From Conoideocrella luteorostrata (lineage: Eukaryota; Ascomycota; Sordariomycetes; Hypocreales; Clavicipitaceae), in assembly GCA_032433595.1 (NCBI GenBank), contig JASWJB010000007.1, positions 248,001-312,000 on the forward strand: a stretch of DNA of 64,000 nt, written 5' to 3'. Both the position numbers and the translations under genes were made by a program. The notes beneath the pieces were generated by a model. That model was not told where the DNA came from and did no database searches. It saw only the letters and a program-made list of their open reading frames with translations. Shown here one piece after another: positions 47,188 through 58,446 of this stretch (its first letter is position 1; each line of letters begins with the position of its first letter).

Positions 47188-48255
47188 ATGTCCATTTTTG
47201 GCATGGAGTATAGGGTAATGGTAATGCATGACACGACGCATCCGAATCGACACCGGATCCGATAGAAACAACCTTGCTGTGGTGAAGATCATTTGAAGAA
47301 CTAAGCTATTTGTGTCTATGGCAAAGATTGCGGGGGTGGTGTTTGCGCCTGCGGGGAAGCCTTGTGGCCTCTTTGCCGGGATAGGATCAAGATTTTTCGG
47401 CCTTCCTATTTTAGTCGCGCTTGTTACCATGAAGAAAATGGCGCCCAGCCACAGCAAAGGTGATGTAGTTACTCGACTCCCTGTTGCAGTACTATTTGAC
47501 GCTCTTGGTAATATTCAGGGCCTATCGCACGGTATAGACTCTTACACCAACGGTGTGGTCCGGAGTAACCTAAATGCCACCTTGGCGCTGCGATAGCTCG
47601 AGGTAGGACCAGCAATGGGAACGTGCCCGTCGCCGCCACCACTAAAGACAATTGAGGATAGACGATAGTACTTGTTTACAAGTCTAACCAGGACTTTTCA
47701 TTAGTTTCTGTCATAAACAATGCAAATATACAACTATGCACATCACCGATACTGCTGTCGGATCCGTATGTGCTACTGTCGGTCTGTCAAGTAACTTGAA
47801 AGCCCATTGGGAGGATGAAATGATGGGTCTAAATTTTGAAGCGAGCTTCATCACTGATAATGACTGGTATAATGCTGCGATTAATCTGAGTAGCAGTGCC
47901 AAAGAGACTAAATGGGAGCGCATGTCAAATATTTCAAGGAGTCCGGCGTCATTCAACGCCAAAGAAACGAGTAGACGACTGACTTCAACGCCGGATCCGC
48001 TCAGCAATCCACAGAAACGATTTCAACAGATATGAATTAAGTTGCCTCTTGAGTGACATCATATCTGTGCAACAAAACATATAAAGAAAAGAAAGCGGAA
48101 GAAAAAACAAAAGTAAAGAGGAAAAAAGAAAGAGAAAGCGGAACCGGCGTGTCGGATTGATTATCCAAATGAGCAAGCATGTGGGCTTAACAAGTTTCAT
48201 TCCAGTAGCCGTAATGATGTAATGATGGCGGATATTCTATCTAGCTATAACTCAT

Positions 48256-48528
48256 CTATAATCTACTGGATACGCGTATCCATTGCTTATCATCGTCCCT
48301 ATCAGATTGATACAGCAGTAAGTAAGTAAAAAGGGTTAGGCACATAATAGTTCCAACTACGCACGAGCTTGCGCAGAGCCATGCAAAGTACGCACCAGGC
48401 TGACTACCGACATTATGGGCACTTATTATGCCCAAGTTGCGCTGCTTAGGGATCCCTCCTATCACACAAATTGCGGTACTCCTTGTTAACGGAGCTCTCC
48501 ATTCAACGGAGAGAAGTTCAGCCTCCAT
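48256..48528 (-). pseudogene. Possible C-terminal remnant of an MFS carrier
   Basis: A 90-codon frame contains RSTAICVIGGI, an AHNVGSQPGAYFAWLCAS stretch and a hydrophobic helix followed by a charged end. This pattern resembles the last loop and helix of ACS-type MFS carriers (RSTA...GG...DAP.Y.PG...). No upstream transporter exons remain. The similarity is weak and could be chance. Confidence 0.25.
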
Positions 48529-50295
48529 CCGCGGACATCTTCTGAAAGAGCATCTTTCATGAATCTAGCAGCTGTATTTATTGTTTGTACTTTCATTTCA
48601 AATATAATAAGACTCAAAATCGCGTCTTACACATTACAGAACCAATTTGTCGGAGCTTCTTGTTAGCAACATAATGTCCACGGGAGCAAGGAATTCTCAT
48701 GAGAATTTTACAACCCGCCGTTTCAAGTAGCTCAAGCTCCAAGCACCGAGAACAGATATCCACTAGCTTAGTATCCGTAGCCCAGTTCATGTATTTGGTC
48801 CCCTTATTTAATGAAAATTTCCCAGAATATGACAGACTTGCAGTACAGATGACGAGTAGCCAAGACTCCTGGCTCTGTCGGGTGACGAGATTGGTTGAGA
48901 CAGCTCCTTCAGCATCCAGTGTAGCAGAACGAGGACCTAACCAATAATTCTTTGAGTCGACCGGACTTTAGGGCGACCTATACTTTGGCACACAATTATT
49001 CTACCCCGTTTGGGAGACTCTGGCTGCAATTAGGTGGTTTTGTTTTTAGGGAATCTACGACTAATGACTCCCACACATGTTTGCATATTAGTGATGTGGT
49101 AGATAGGAATAAAAAACATGGAAAACGCCATCGTCTTAAAAACCTAGAGTAATATTCGTTCGGTCATGCTACGATCACTCGCTCCCGCTTCCATCGCCGT
49201 ATTCACAATCGTTTGAGGGCGAGAGTGATCATGTGGCGAAAATTAAAGTTTCAATGCAGCTATGGGGGCTCGCTCATGCACACACTAGGTGATGATTCAA
49301 TACTGGTATAAATATGACTTCACTGATGATGGCATATGCCAACGAAGCTCGTATTGCATTGCCGCTGTCCAACCTCGTACGGCCTCCCTCAATCGGCTGC
49401 ATTTGCCAAAGTCACGAGATTTCCGGCCTATGCAATTATTCAAGTACATAGCGACAAAAGGTACAATGTGAGACAGCATGAGAGGCGATGAAAGATGGAC
49501 AGAACATTTGGCTCGTGGCTTTGAGATGGTAAAATGGAAGATCCCAGGCGGGTGGAACTTGGCGGGTGTGCAAACTCTGACTAAGAAAATGCCGAAATGT
49601 CACAGCACGGAGGCTAATAATTATAACTTTGGAATAATGTATGTACCCGCATTAGCTGCGAAAGGAGATAGCCGGCCTCCTTTTTGCTGCGTCGGGCGGT
49701 GGATAGTTATTGCGACACATAAGTGTCAGCCGATTGTCGCCGCAATGTCTCTTACGGCTGTGAGGACCCAACTTTTGGCGCCAATTCCAAGCGGAGTAAT
49801 AAATCAGATGCCCCTCAGTAACTAGTTGGCCAATCACCCAAAACCAAAACGTCTTGTAGTTCTGTTCTAGCCTTGCCATAAAAGGCATGTGCCGGTGCAG
49901 AACATGCAGCCCCGCTCATCTGGCACGCGCTATTGACAAACGCAAGCGATTTGGCATATTCTAGATCGCTCTAGCTCGAGGCTTCAAGCCAGCAGCGTAA
50001 TGACAGAGAGCCGGAGCCTCGTAAACAGCTCTGCTATTTACAAAAAATTTGCGGTATTTTTCAGATGTATTGTATGGCAGGTATGTCTGCAGCAGGCGCA
50101 AGAGCCCTCACCCGGCAGACCACAGTTTTCGCAACACTCGGTGCGACGTTCTACTGAGGGGCGCCGTCCGGTGAAAGATGGGCGACGCGCCGAGATGGTC
50201 TGCTGGCGCCTGCCATAAGCTGCATGAACATGGAAGCGACGAACCAACAGCAAAGCCCAAAGGCTTATGCAAGCCCCTCAAACGACAGAATGCAA

Positions 50296-50303
50296 TATAA
50301 ATA
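50296..50303 (+). promoter_or_regulatory. TATA box of the beta-lactamase-like gene
   Basis: TATAAATA lies 102-109 bases before the ATG at 50405. It falls downstream of the longest-frame ATG (50267), which argues against that start and favours 50405. Confidence 0.5.
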
Positions 50304-50404
50304 GACCAACCTCCAATCTCCCCGGAGCGATGTTGCTTCCCTCGCAAGCACCTTTCTCGCTGTTGATGTCGGGTGTCACCATTACCTCCTACTCTGCGGG
50401 CACC

Positions 50405-52127
50405 ATGCCTCAGAATGATGATGAGCAACAAGCGGCTGCTATTGGCAGCAATGCCTCCGCACAAGCTGGCACGGATTCCGCGAGTCCCTTGAACGACGAA
50501 TTCGACAAAATTGTAATGGCATCATTAAAGGAATGGAACGTACCCGGTGTGGCTATAGCCATTGTTGACCATGACAACGTTTACTCGAAGGCAAGTTTGT
50601 ACGGCAGCCGCCTTACACCACCCGATTCTAATCATGAGCTCTCAGGGCTATGGATTCGCATCCCTTCCAGATGTTCCAGCAACGCCAGACACGCTATGGT
50701 ATGCCGGCTCTGCGACCAAGACGCAGACAGGCGCCACCTTGGCCCATTTAATCGATACAAAGGCCAGCCCCTCCTTGCTCAATGGGTGGCAAACACCGAT
50801 AAGCTCCATCCTTCCCGACGATTTTGTGGTGCAAAATGAATGGGCAACTCAGCATCTCACGCTCGAGGACGCAGCATGCCATCGCACGGGAATCGGTCGT
50901 CACGACATGGCGATTTTGAGGGACAGGGACGGAAAGCCAGCAACTTTGCGTGACCAAGTGCGCAACTTGCGACATTTTCGCTTCACAAACGAGCCCAGGG
51001 TTCAATGTGAATACAGCAATCTCCCCTGGCTTGCATTGTCTTATGTTATCGAGAAGCTTGCGGGTAAACCATTGGGAGAGGTCATCAAGAAGACCGTCTG
51101 GGATCCTCTGGGTATGAAGTCGACTTATTTTGATACTGATGACGCGATTGCTGCTCCTGAGCATCTCTCCAGCGGTTACGCCTGGGACAAGGATTCAGAA
51201 AGGTTCAACAAGCTTGAACAAACTACTGTTCGAGAAGCGAGTGGAGCTGGTGCCATGATCACGTCGGTAAACGACTTGGCTAAATGGCTGAAATGTCTGC
51301 TTTCGGAGAGCGAACCGTTTTCTAAAGCTGTCCATGCAGATATTCAGCTCCCGAGAGCTATGTACAGACCTGTGCCTGGTATGGGCAAAGACATTGTCAC
51401 GTACGGTATTGGAGTTACGCGAACAGTGTATAGAGGTCAAGTGTATTTTGAACACGGCGGAACCACCGAGGGACATAGTGCCGATGTCATATGGCTGCCT
51501 GGGCTGAAGCTGGGGCTTGTTCTCATGTCGAATGCTGCTCCTACGGGCAACTTCATGGGAGCCACTTTGGCTCGCAAGATTATTGACGACAAGCTCGGTA
51601 TTCCTACGAAGGATCGCATTGACATGAACGCATAGTAAGTTTCTTGACCACATGTCATCGTCCACAATCAAGTTCGATAATTTCATTACTTATTTTATTG
51701 CTCCAGTTACCATAAAGTCTACGATCAGATGAGCGGCCTCAAGTCGGAACTCGCAGTTTTAGTCGGCCGCGCCGAACCGCCTCTTCCTCTGCCTATTGAC
51801 ATTGGCAATTATGCGGGTACGTACCACGATGCGGGATACGGAAAGATCGTTCTAAAAGAAGAGGCGGCCCCGGACAAACCCGAAGAAAGGATATTGGTCG
51901 CTCGGCGACTGGATGTCTGGTTCCAGCATCGCCTGGAGTTGCACCACGTCTCCGGAGATTGGTGGGTATGCTTCTTTAGGTTGTTGAACAATCCTGGCAT
52001 CAGCGTCGCTCTGCCGGTGGATTTCCGGATCGGTGTAGATGGGAAAGTGTCAGCTATGAATATTGACTTTAAGAACGATATGGTGGGCCTTGACGATGGA
52101 CCAGTGCTGTTTAGGAGAATAGACTGA
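50405..52127 (+). CDS. Serine beta-lactamase-like hydrolase (class C/PBP fold)
   Basis: Exons 50405-50590, 50646-51634 and 51707-52127 encode 531 residues. Intron 1 (55 nt) has a GC-AG donor (GCAAGT) and restores YSKGYGFASLP; intron 2 (72 nt) is GTAAGT...TCCAG. The ATG at 50405 sits in a CACCATGCC context and downstream of a TATA box, so I prefer it to 50267. Active-site motifs are complete: SATK (Ser84, Lys87), YSN (Tyr185, Asn187) and HGG (332-334). A C-terminal beta-rich domain from about residue 405 (YAGTYHDAGYG) resembles the lipocalin-like appendage of fungal family members. These enzymes are esterases or peptidases rather than antibiotic-resistance enzymes in most fungi (family knowledge). 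No signal peptide is visible. The substrate is unknown. Confidence 0.88.
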
Positions 52128-52230
52128 GTTGAGACAGCATCTGGTTCATCAACGCCGATCGTCTCCAATACAGGCCCGTAGGCTTCCGCGCATATTATCC
52201 ATCATTAGTAAACTAGATAAACTGTGAAAT

Positions 52231-52430
52231 TGTTGGGATCCTGCCGCCAAGCACAATAGGAAGCACGGAGCGGGTAACGTGGTCACCTTTCGGCCACGAT
52301 ATTTGTACGGCGATATCGAGCCTTCCACCTTGACTTGTTTTCCTCTTCTTAGAGATACAGAGATTATTAAATATATTGCATTTTGAACGCAACGAGGTAT
52401 CGATACCCCCTGTACAACACCTGTGCAAAA
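52231..52430 (+). repeat. LTR-like dispersed repeat, copy 3
   Basis: It begins TGTTGGGATCCTGCCG and parallels copy 2 (2822-2625, minus) through AGGAAGCACGGAGC, GTGGTCACCTTTCGG, a CGGCGATATCGAGCCTT block, TTAAATATATTGCATTTTG and CACCTGTGCAA. It is about 80 percent alike by eye over some 150 bases. It lies 100 bases 3' of the beta-lactamase-like gene. Probably a solo LTR; no flanking internal domain. Confidence 0.6.
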
Positions 52431-54142
52431 TCCTGAGGGCTTCAATGTTTCCGGAATGAACTTTTTGCCGCGGAACTTGGCGCATACGTTGCAGCGTAAG
52501 GAAAATATGCAATTAGCAACAAATACGCAGTACATTGTATTGACTCGCATTGTCCGCTACTATAGTAGAACGCCCGCTTTGGCGCCTCATCTTTGATACT
52601 GCTTGGCTTTCAGCCCTTGGGAGCAGTTGAAATTGCAGTGAAGTGCCGCTCGCGCCGACAACGACAGGTCATTTGCTCAAGCTCTCCAAGATCCACAAAT
52701 TCATTGGCCGTCCATGATTTGTGCATTCCTTACGGACAAGGACGCAAGGGGGCTAAATTTGCAGTGAATGTTTGTAACGACCGCTCATTGGTCCAAGGGA
52801 TATATCGGGTCGTAGATTTATGTTGGCAGTAAGACTGGGACGTTGTAGTCTGAACAATAGGGGAGTCACGGTGGATGATGGACTATAAGTCATAATCCGG
52901 TGATTATTTAGATGGATCAGTAGATTCAGGTAAATAATTGTGTTGAGAGCTGACTAGGAACGAGCATTTATCTATGAGGGGCATAATTTTGGCAGGGGTA
53001 AAATATTAGTAGTGATAGTATCATGCCAAGTGAGCATCGTAGGTGTTCACTTACATTCGAGAGTGAGCAGTATGGCTGGTTACTTAAGCATTCGTTTAGT
53101 TAATAGGTTGCTCCTTCCGATGCTAACCCGTTGTGTCTACATGTTGGCGGGGTGGCTTCTGCACCTAGCCCGTTCTTGCAGCCTGCTCACTGGGATCGTA
53201 GCAATGTTTAACGATAGTGACCAACCTACGTGGTATTCTTGGCATCTTTTAGCTGCTAAGAATACCTACTAGTCCTAGTAATATCTTCAGAAATATTCGG
53301 AGCGGCGATTACGGAACAGAATCTAGCTTATTTTAGAGGCATTTTTTATAGCCGTGACGCTGGATAAACCGCGTAGTCCAATGCTTGCCCAGGTGTGTGA
53401 CGAAGTAGATGCCCTTCTGTTTAATCTATCCAATTCCACATAAGACTCAGCGCCTAAGAGTGCATCCTACCTTAAATAAACAGTTGACCTTATCAATCAC
53501 TGATCCAAGTATTCTCAGTCACCTCTCTCGACCTTTGTCTTAACTCGGCTGTCTTGGTCGATTTTGATGATCCTAATAGCATGCTTCGCGTAGTAATCAT
53601 TCGGCTCGCCAGTCTCGAGAGCCAGCTTCTTCTCCTGGAAGCTGCCTCCTCAAACTCCAACTCACATATATGCGTGGCCGTTACATACGCTGGTTTGCCA
53701 ATTTGTTCATTTAGGAGTTCTATTTTCTCCATCGGACGTTCTTCTTCAGCGAGTTTGCTTGTGGTGACGCCCGCATACTGCTGCGCGATCTTAGCGGGTT
53801 TATGGTCGTTCTACTGTCGTATTTTACCAAGATGAGCTTATGCCTTACTTGTACGTACTTAAGAGTTCTGGATACTTTGGCTTGAAGAGGAATTCTATTG
53901 AAATTTTAGGCAGCAATTTGCCTTAAAGTATGCGTAGATCATGCGAGCCGGCTTCTGTCTAACGAAATCGAAACTCTTCCATTCATCCATAAGATTTTGA
54001 GATAGTTGAGCTCGTGACCCACGAGCTTGAACTGTCTGCAAGTATCTAGGCATTGTTAATTAGTCAGCTTCGCCAGGCGCTGGAGTGCGAAACTGGATGT
54101 TGGTCGAGCTGGTCACTCGTACTTCTGATGCGAATTTTCTCT

Positions 54143-54174
54143 GCTTGATCGCTTGATCGCTTGATCGCTTGATG
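54143..54174. repeat. 8-bp tandem repeat GCTTGATC
   Basis: Three perfect GCTTGATC units and a fourth ending in G. Simple repeat in gene-free DNA. Confidence 0.9.
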
Positions 54175-55992
54175 GCGCAGGACGAGAAACCAAGTATCTC
54201 TATAATCAGAGCTGGGGTCGGTTGTACAAAACTCAAGTACTGGCATCTTAAGTAGTCATATGGTTCCATTGGGATGGTAAAATCACATTCTCCGTGACAC
54301 AAAGTACGAAGAGAGCGCTACAGTGGCAAGAGACACGATGAAACCGCGGTTCTAATGGTATCTGCAATCATGACTGTTATGATACATCTGAAAATGATGT
54401 ATGGGTAAAACAAGGGTTTATAGTAGTGATTGGACAGCTTCAAGACTATACATGAGCTAATTCCGTCTGGTTATCTATGAGTTCCTCATGAGAAACTCAA
54501 AAGTTGGTGTCTGTAAAGGCTAATGTTTGCAACACATTTTATTGGTGGTAGAAAACACCTGAAGCATGCAAGGTATTCCAAATAGATCAAGTATTCTGAA
54601 GGCATGGCGTGTTGCCGAGGGTATCATTTTCTGATTCTCTTGCAAGTCCTAGAGGGAAGCCTAAATAAACACCGTAGAGATGTTGCTTGCGCTCGCATCT
54701 CGAAATGCACTCTAGCCCAATCTAGTCGAATCGTTTATATATGACAGGCTCAAAAGAGAAAATGGCACGCCCCTTCTTGAATCACGGATTTCAAGTTGTA
54801 CGCGAGAATATGCTCCACTTGATTCCCCCGCTCGTGAGTGGCCATTTCCGTTGGTGTCATTTCCGCGGCTTAGGGAGTGCCTTATCTCCCCTTTTTGGAT
54901 AGTCTGGTCTGCAATGAAGGGCGTGTGCAGATGCTACGTTGACAGACTAGGGTTCAGTAATATTTGCAACCTGGAGCGTGTGACAAGACGCAAGGATGGC
55001 TACTTAACCGATGTTCATAGTGACCGTGTCCGATGTATCGTCGCACAACATAAAACCCGCGGCGCGAGGCTCTTTGCGAACTCAAACGAAGATATCAAAG
55101 CAACGCCACAAAGTGGCGTTCAGCTTATTGCAGAGCATCCTAACCAGCTTTGGCTACAGTGGCCGTCCGTAACGGAATGCATTCATGCATAATTTTCTCA
55201 AATCGTCACCACACTGTCACAGTACTTAATCAAGTACGGATCACCTCCAACACGCATTGGAACCCAGGAATCTCAAACACGTTCCTGCAACAAAAATGGT
55301 TTGTTCAGCTCGCCTCTTATTCACCGGTCTTGTGCGCTCTTCCGAAGGGGATCGGAACTGCACAAAGTTGCCTGACGTAGTACGCTATCCCGGGTTGTCT
55401 TGAAGTTACGCAGCATGGATTTCCAGGGTTGAACTAGAGTTGAGTATTTGCGTGACAGGGTCCGGGGAAATGCCACTATACATGCAAGTCCGCGGCGTGG
55501 CGTTGTCCTCGTAATTTATCTTGTATATTGACAAAACGACAATAGGAAATGTCTCAGGCTGTGATCTTCCTGACGTCACGAACTTGTTTCTTGAGGGCAC
55601 TCAAGTGGTTGTGCTCCATGACACTTCCGGTAAGCGGGCAAACTGGACATTCGCAACTGTGCAATAACGTTACACAATCGGCAACTGCATCCACACCCGT
55701 GGGATTTTGGGGGGATCTAAACCCATATTTCTGACTCTGAACACCCAGGCGTCTATGTAGCTTTGTATAATGGTAGCATCGACAAGCCTCGTGGGGGTAG
55801 GCGTATACGGACCAATAATGCTGGTTGATCTAGAAGAACAAGCTCAATAATGTCTGTTGCGAGAAAAAGCCGACATAAAGATTTATTATCCTCGTTTTTA
55901 TTTGATATGTATTAAAATCGGTACAGGTTGAATTTTTCAGCGACGTATGTGGGGTCAATTTTCGGTTTTACTATTTTGATACACACCATCTA

Positions 55993-56224
55993 CAGTCACA
56001 CCGCAAAAGTCACGATAACCACGAAGAACGCAGCTCTTTTTTACAGTCCAACCAGGAAATGAAAAGACCATATATTACGCGTAAAATGAGGCAGGAGAAT
56101 AGTTTACCACAAAAATCTAGATAAAAGTTTTTTTTTTCTAAAATTATATTTTATTGCTATTTTAAGATTTAAAAAATTAACAAGGGATAACTCGTTCATT
56201 ATCGTGACTTTTGCGGTCCCACTG
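55993..56224. mobile_element. Tc1/mariner-type MITE, 232 bp
   Basis: The left end reads CAGTCACACCGCAAAAGTCA and the right end, reverse-complemented, CAGTGGGACCGCAAAAGTCA; both continue CGATAA. The terminal inverted repeats are about 26 bases with three mismatches, 19 of them identical in a row. TA dinucleotides flank both ends (55991-55992 and 56225-56226), the target duplication of the Tc1/mariner/pogo superfamily (family knowledge). The interior is AT-rich with no ORF, so it is non-autonomous. Confidence 0.85.
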
Positions 56225-56400
56225 TAGTAAGGTTAATCGCTGCAAATACATGTCACTTTCGACAGCCTGGCGGGTAGCTCGCCCCCGCAATTTCTAAGCC
56301 GTGCGGTTGCCTGTTCAGGAGTAATATCCCTCGGTGATTATCGATCTCACGCCTTCACTGCAATTTCAACCCCTCCAAAGGGCGGCTTCCCTACCAAGAG

Positions 56401-56419
56401 ACCGACCGACCGACCGACC
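56401..56419. repeat. ACCG tetranucleotide microsatellite
   Basis: Four ACCG units plus ACC. Confidence 0.9.
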
Positions 56420-57254
56420 CTGCAATTCAAAAGCTCCGGGCCAATTCCTAGCAGCAATCAGTACGGCTAGCTAGCTTAAAATAGGCCAAGCGCCGTGCTC
56501 ATCGATCCCCAGTGCCTGAAGTGTGGATGGGTTGGCGGTTAGCCCAGCACTCTGAAAATTGTCCTCCAAAAGCGGCGTCACGTTCTCCAAAAATGGACGC
56601 ACATTTGCTGCCAACCTGCACTTTAGTTGTAATGTTCGGGGACGAGTTGACCGAATCAAAGGAAGAGGGTAGTGTTGAATGTCTCGGAGCAGGCCATAGC
56701 AGCTGAAAATAACGTCTGGTAACGCGTAGGATATTCTTGAAAAGGCTGGGTTTAGAAATAACACATACGTAGTACCATGCGACATGTTGAAGTGATCAGA
56801 AGATGCGGTAGTAATGCAACCACGAAAATTGACGTCAAGTGGAAATTCTATACACAAACTCTGAGATACCGTATGCTTTCTTGCAAGATGTTATCTACTT
56901 GAATGCGTTCAAAGACAGCCGTACGCAGCAGTGTGTGATTAAGAGCCGGCTCGCTCCTCACACATACACACATATATGTATGAGAGTATATAATATGTTT
57001 CCACTATACTACTCTAATCAGCCACGATGCGCTCGTAATTTCGTCAAGCTTAGGCGTACCAGACCGCTGAGGTGGTAGAAGGATGTCAGCTGGTCGTTCC
57101 ATCTACTCCCTTCTGCACAACAGTCCTCCACGCTAAACAATTAAACAAATAAGCCACTAGAGTTTGACATACTCTTATATTCTCAGGAGGAGATGGGGTT
57201 TTTTTTTTTTTTTTGGGTTCTTCCTAACTTGACAACAGAGTTCAATCACTGACA

Positions 57255-58028
57255 TCACCTCTCCGCATCTAGCTGCTCAAGTGCCGTCAACCCAGTCACC
57301 AGCCAGCCTACAACCTGGTTATCTTCCCAAGCCTTCTTGAACTCCTCTTTACCAGCACCCTTCCCATCAGTACCATATCTGGTTCCCATCACGCCCACAA
57401 AGTTATCATACGTCGTGGCGGGCTTGTCGCGACAGAACCCACAAACGACCTGCTTAAACCCCTCAATAGTGAACCCAGCGCGAGGAAACAACGTCATCAC
57501 CGCGTGGTACTCTTCCACCGTAATAATATTGAGCTTACCAGTGCCATCAGGGAATGAAGGGCCCATAAAATCCGCCATTATACCAAAGGCCACGAGCGCA
57601 ACTTCAGGGGCAGCGTGCAAAGCAATAGATGGCGTGGTATGCAAGGCAATTGCATCCCAGCAACGCTGGATTCTCGACATCTGCCACTCTTTTTCGGCAT
57701 TGTGCGCTGTGGCATTTTTAATGAAGTGTTTTGCAATGTTCGCGCCATCTACCTCAAATCGCTTGTCGTCTGACAAGAGGGACTTGGTCGCTGCCCATCC
57801 CATATCATGCAGGATACAGCTCAGAATGACGGCTTCCATGTCGACGTTGGAGTTGGAAAACGCGGGGTCTTTCTTGGCAACGATGGATGCCCAGTATGCC
57901 GAGCGAATGACGTGGTTGATGGTCATTTCATTGCAGTGCTGCTTGGCAAAGGCCAGCGCCTCGTCGATTATGGAGGTGGACGTGATTTGGAGTCCTATTT
58001 CAGGGATGTCCTTGAGTAATGAGGCCAT
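57255..58028 (-). CDS. HD-domain protein, cyanamide-hydratase-like
   Basis: An intronless protein of 257 residues from ATG at 58028 (MASLLKDIPEIG); the longer open frame to 58127 lacks an ATG. HD-superfamily metal ligands are present: His in NHVIRSAYW, the HD pair in LSCILHDMGWA, and downstream His in IALHTTPSIALH. Order and length match the fungal cyanamide hydratase (Cah/DDI2-like) family, which hydrates cyanamide to urea using Zn2+ (family knowledge); many homologues have untested substrates. Soluble, no signal peptide. It is adjacent to the ABC transporter on the same strand with 400 bases between, but no functional link is evident. Confidence 0.85.
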   Translation of the reverse strand: MASLLKDIPEIGLQITSTSIIDEALAFAKQHCNEMTINHVIRSAYWASIVAKKDPAFSNSNVDMEAVILSCILHDMGWAATKSLLSDDKRFEVDGANIAKHFIKNATAHNAEKEWQMSRIQRCWDAIALHTTPSIALHAAPEVALVAFGIMADFMGPSFPDGTGKLNIITVEEYHAVMTLFPRAGFTIEGFKQVVCGFCRDKPATTYDNFVGVMGTRYGTDGKGAGKEEFKKAWEDNQVVGWLVTGLTALEQLDAER

Positions 58029-58446
58029 TGTTTCTGTAAGCAGTGCGCAGAGTTTAGTAGATGGAAACAGGGTCGCGGTTGTTGCGTGCTCAGTGCGATT
58101 CTGTTGATCCTCAAGGCGCAAAGACAAAATTGGGAAGAGAACAATCCGAGTTGTTTATCACGGAAACTGCGGGGTCCACTATCCTGTTCGCATGTTAGCA
58201 GCAAACTGATTGTAAATCTATGCGGTTAATGGAGCAGTTACGCAGCAGTAGATGCTGACCGTCCCCGCCCGTTTAGCCCTAACGCTAATAAACATCAGAT
58301 GATCCGTCATCTAGAACAACGTGTAGCGATGAAAGGCATTGTCATAAATCGTCACTAACTAGGTATCACTATCTAACATTCTTCAAAGACACACACATAA
58401 GGAAAGCACACTAGGTGCCTCATCAAACTGCAAGACGAGTAGTCTA
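58029..58446. other. Short intergenic region
   Basis: It contains the HD gene's promoter and the 3' flank of the ABC gene. No further feature. Confidence 0.5.

Larger units (their letters stand above)
47098..50404. other. 3.3-kb interval with a possible MFS relic
   Basis: The left end is the depolymerase promoter and the right end the promoter of the beta-lactamase-like gene. Short overlapping ORFs near 47125-47600 are shadows without family support. 48090-48140 is purine-rich. A possible transporter remnant at 48256-48528 is listed separately. Confidence 0.45.
52128..57254. other. 5.1-kb gene-poor region
   Basis: No ORF has family support; the longest minus-strand frames (for example 56857-56471, 128 codons) look accidental. 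It contains LTR-like copy 3, an 8-bp tandem repeat, a MITE, an ACCG tetranucleotide run (56401-56419) and a T-run at about 57197-57214 just 3' of the HD gene. Confidence 0.5.

Noticed and set aside
50405..52127. Beta-lactamase motif read as antibiotic resistance
   Set aside because: Fungal members of this fold are common esterases or peptidases; the motifs alone do not indicate resistance.
54143..54174. Short tandem repeat considered as a CRISPR-like array
   Set aside because: 8-bp units without spacers in eukaryotic DNA; a simple repeat.
57337..58107. 256-codon plus-strand ORF
   Set aside because: It is the antisense shadow of the HD-domain gene, whose minus-strand protein has clear motifs.
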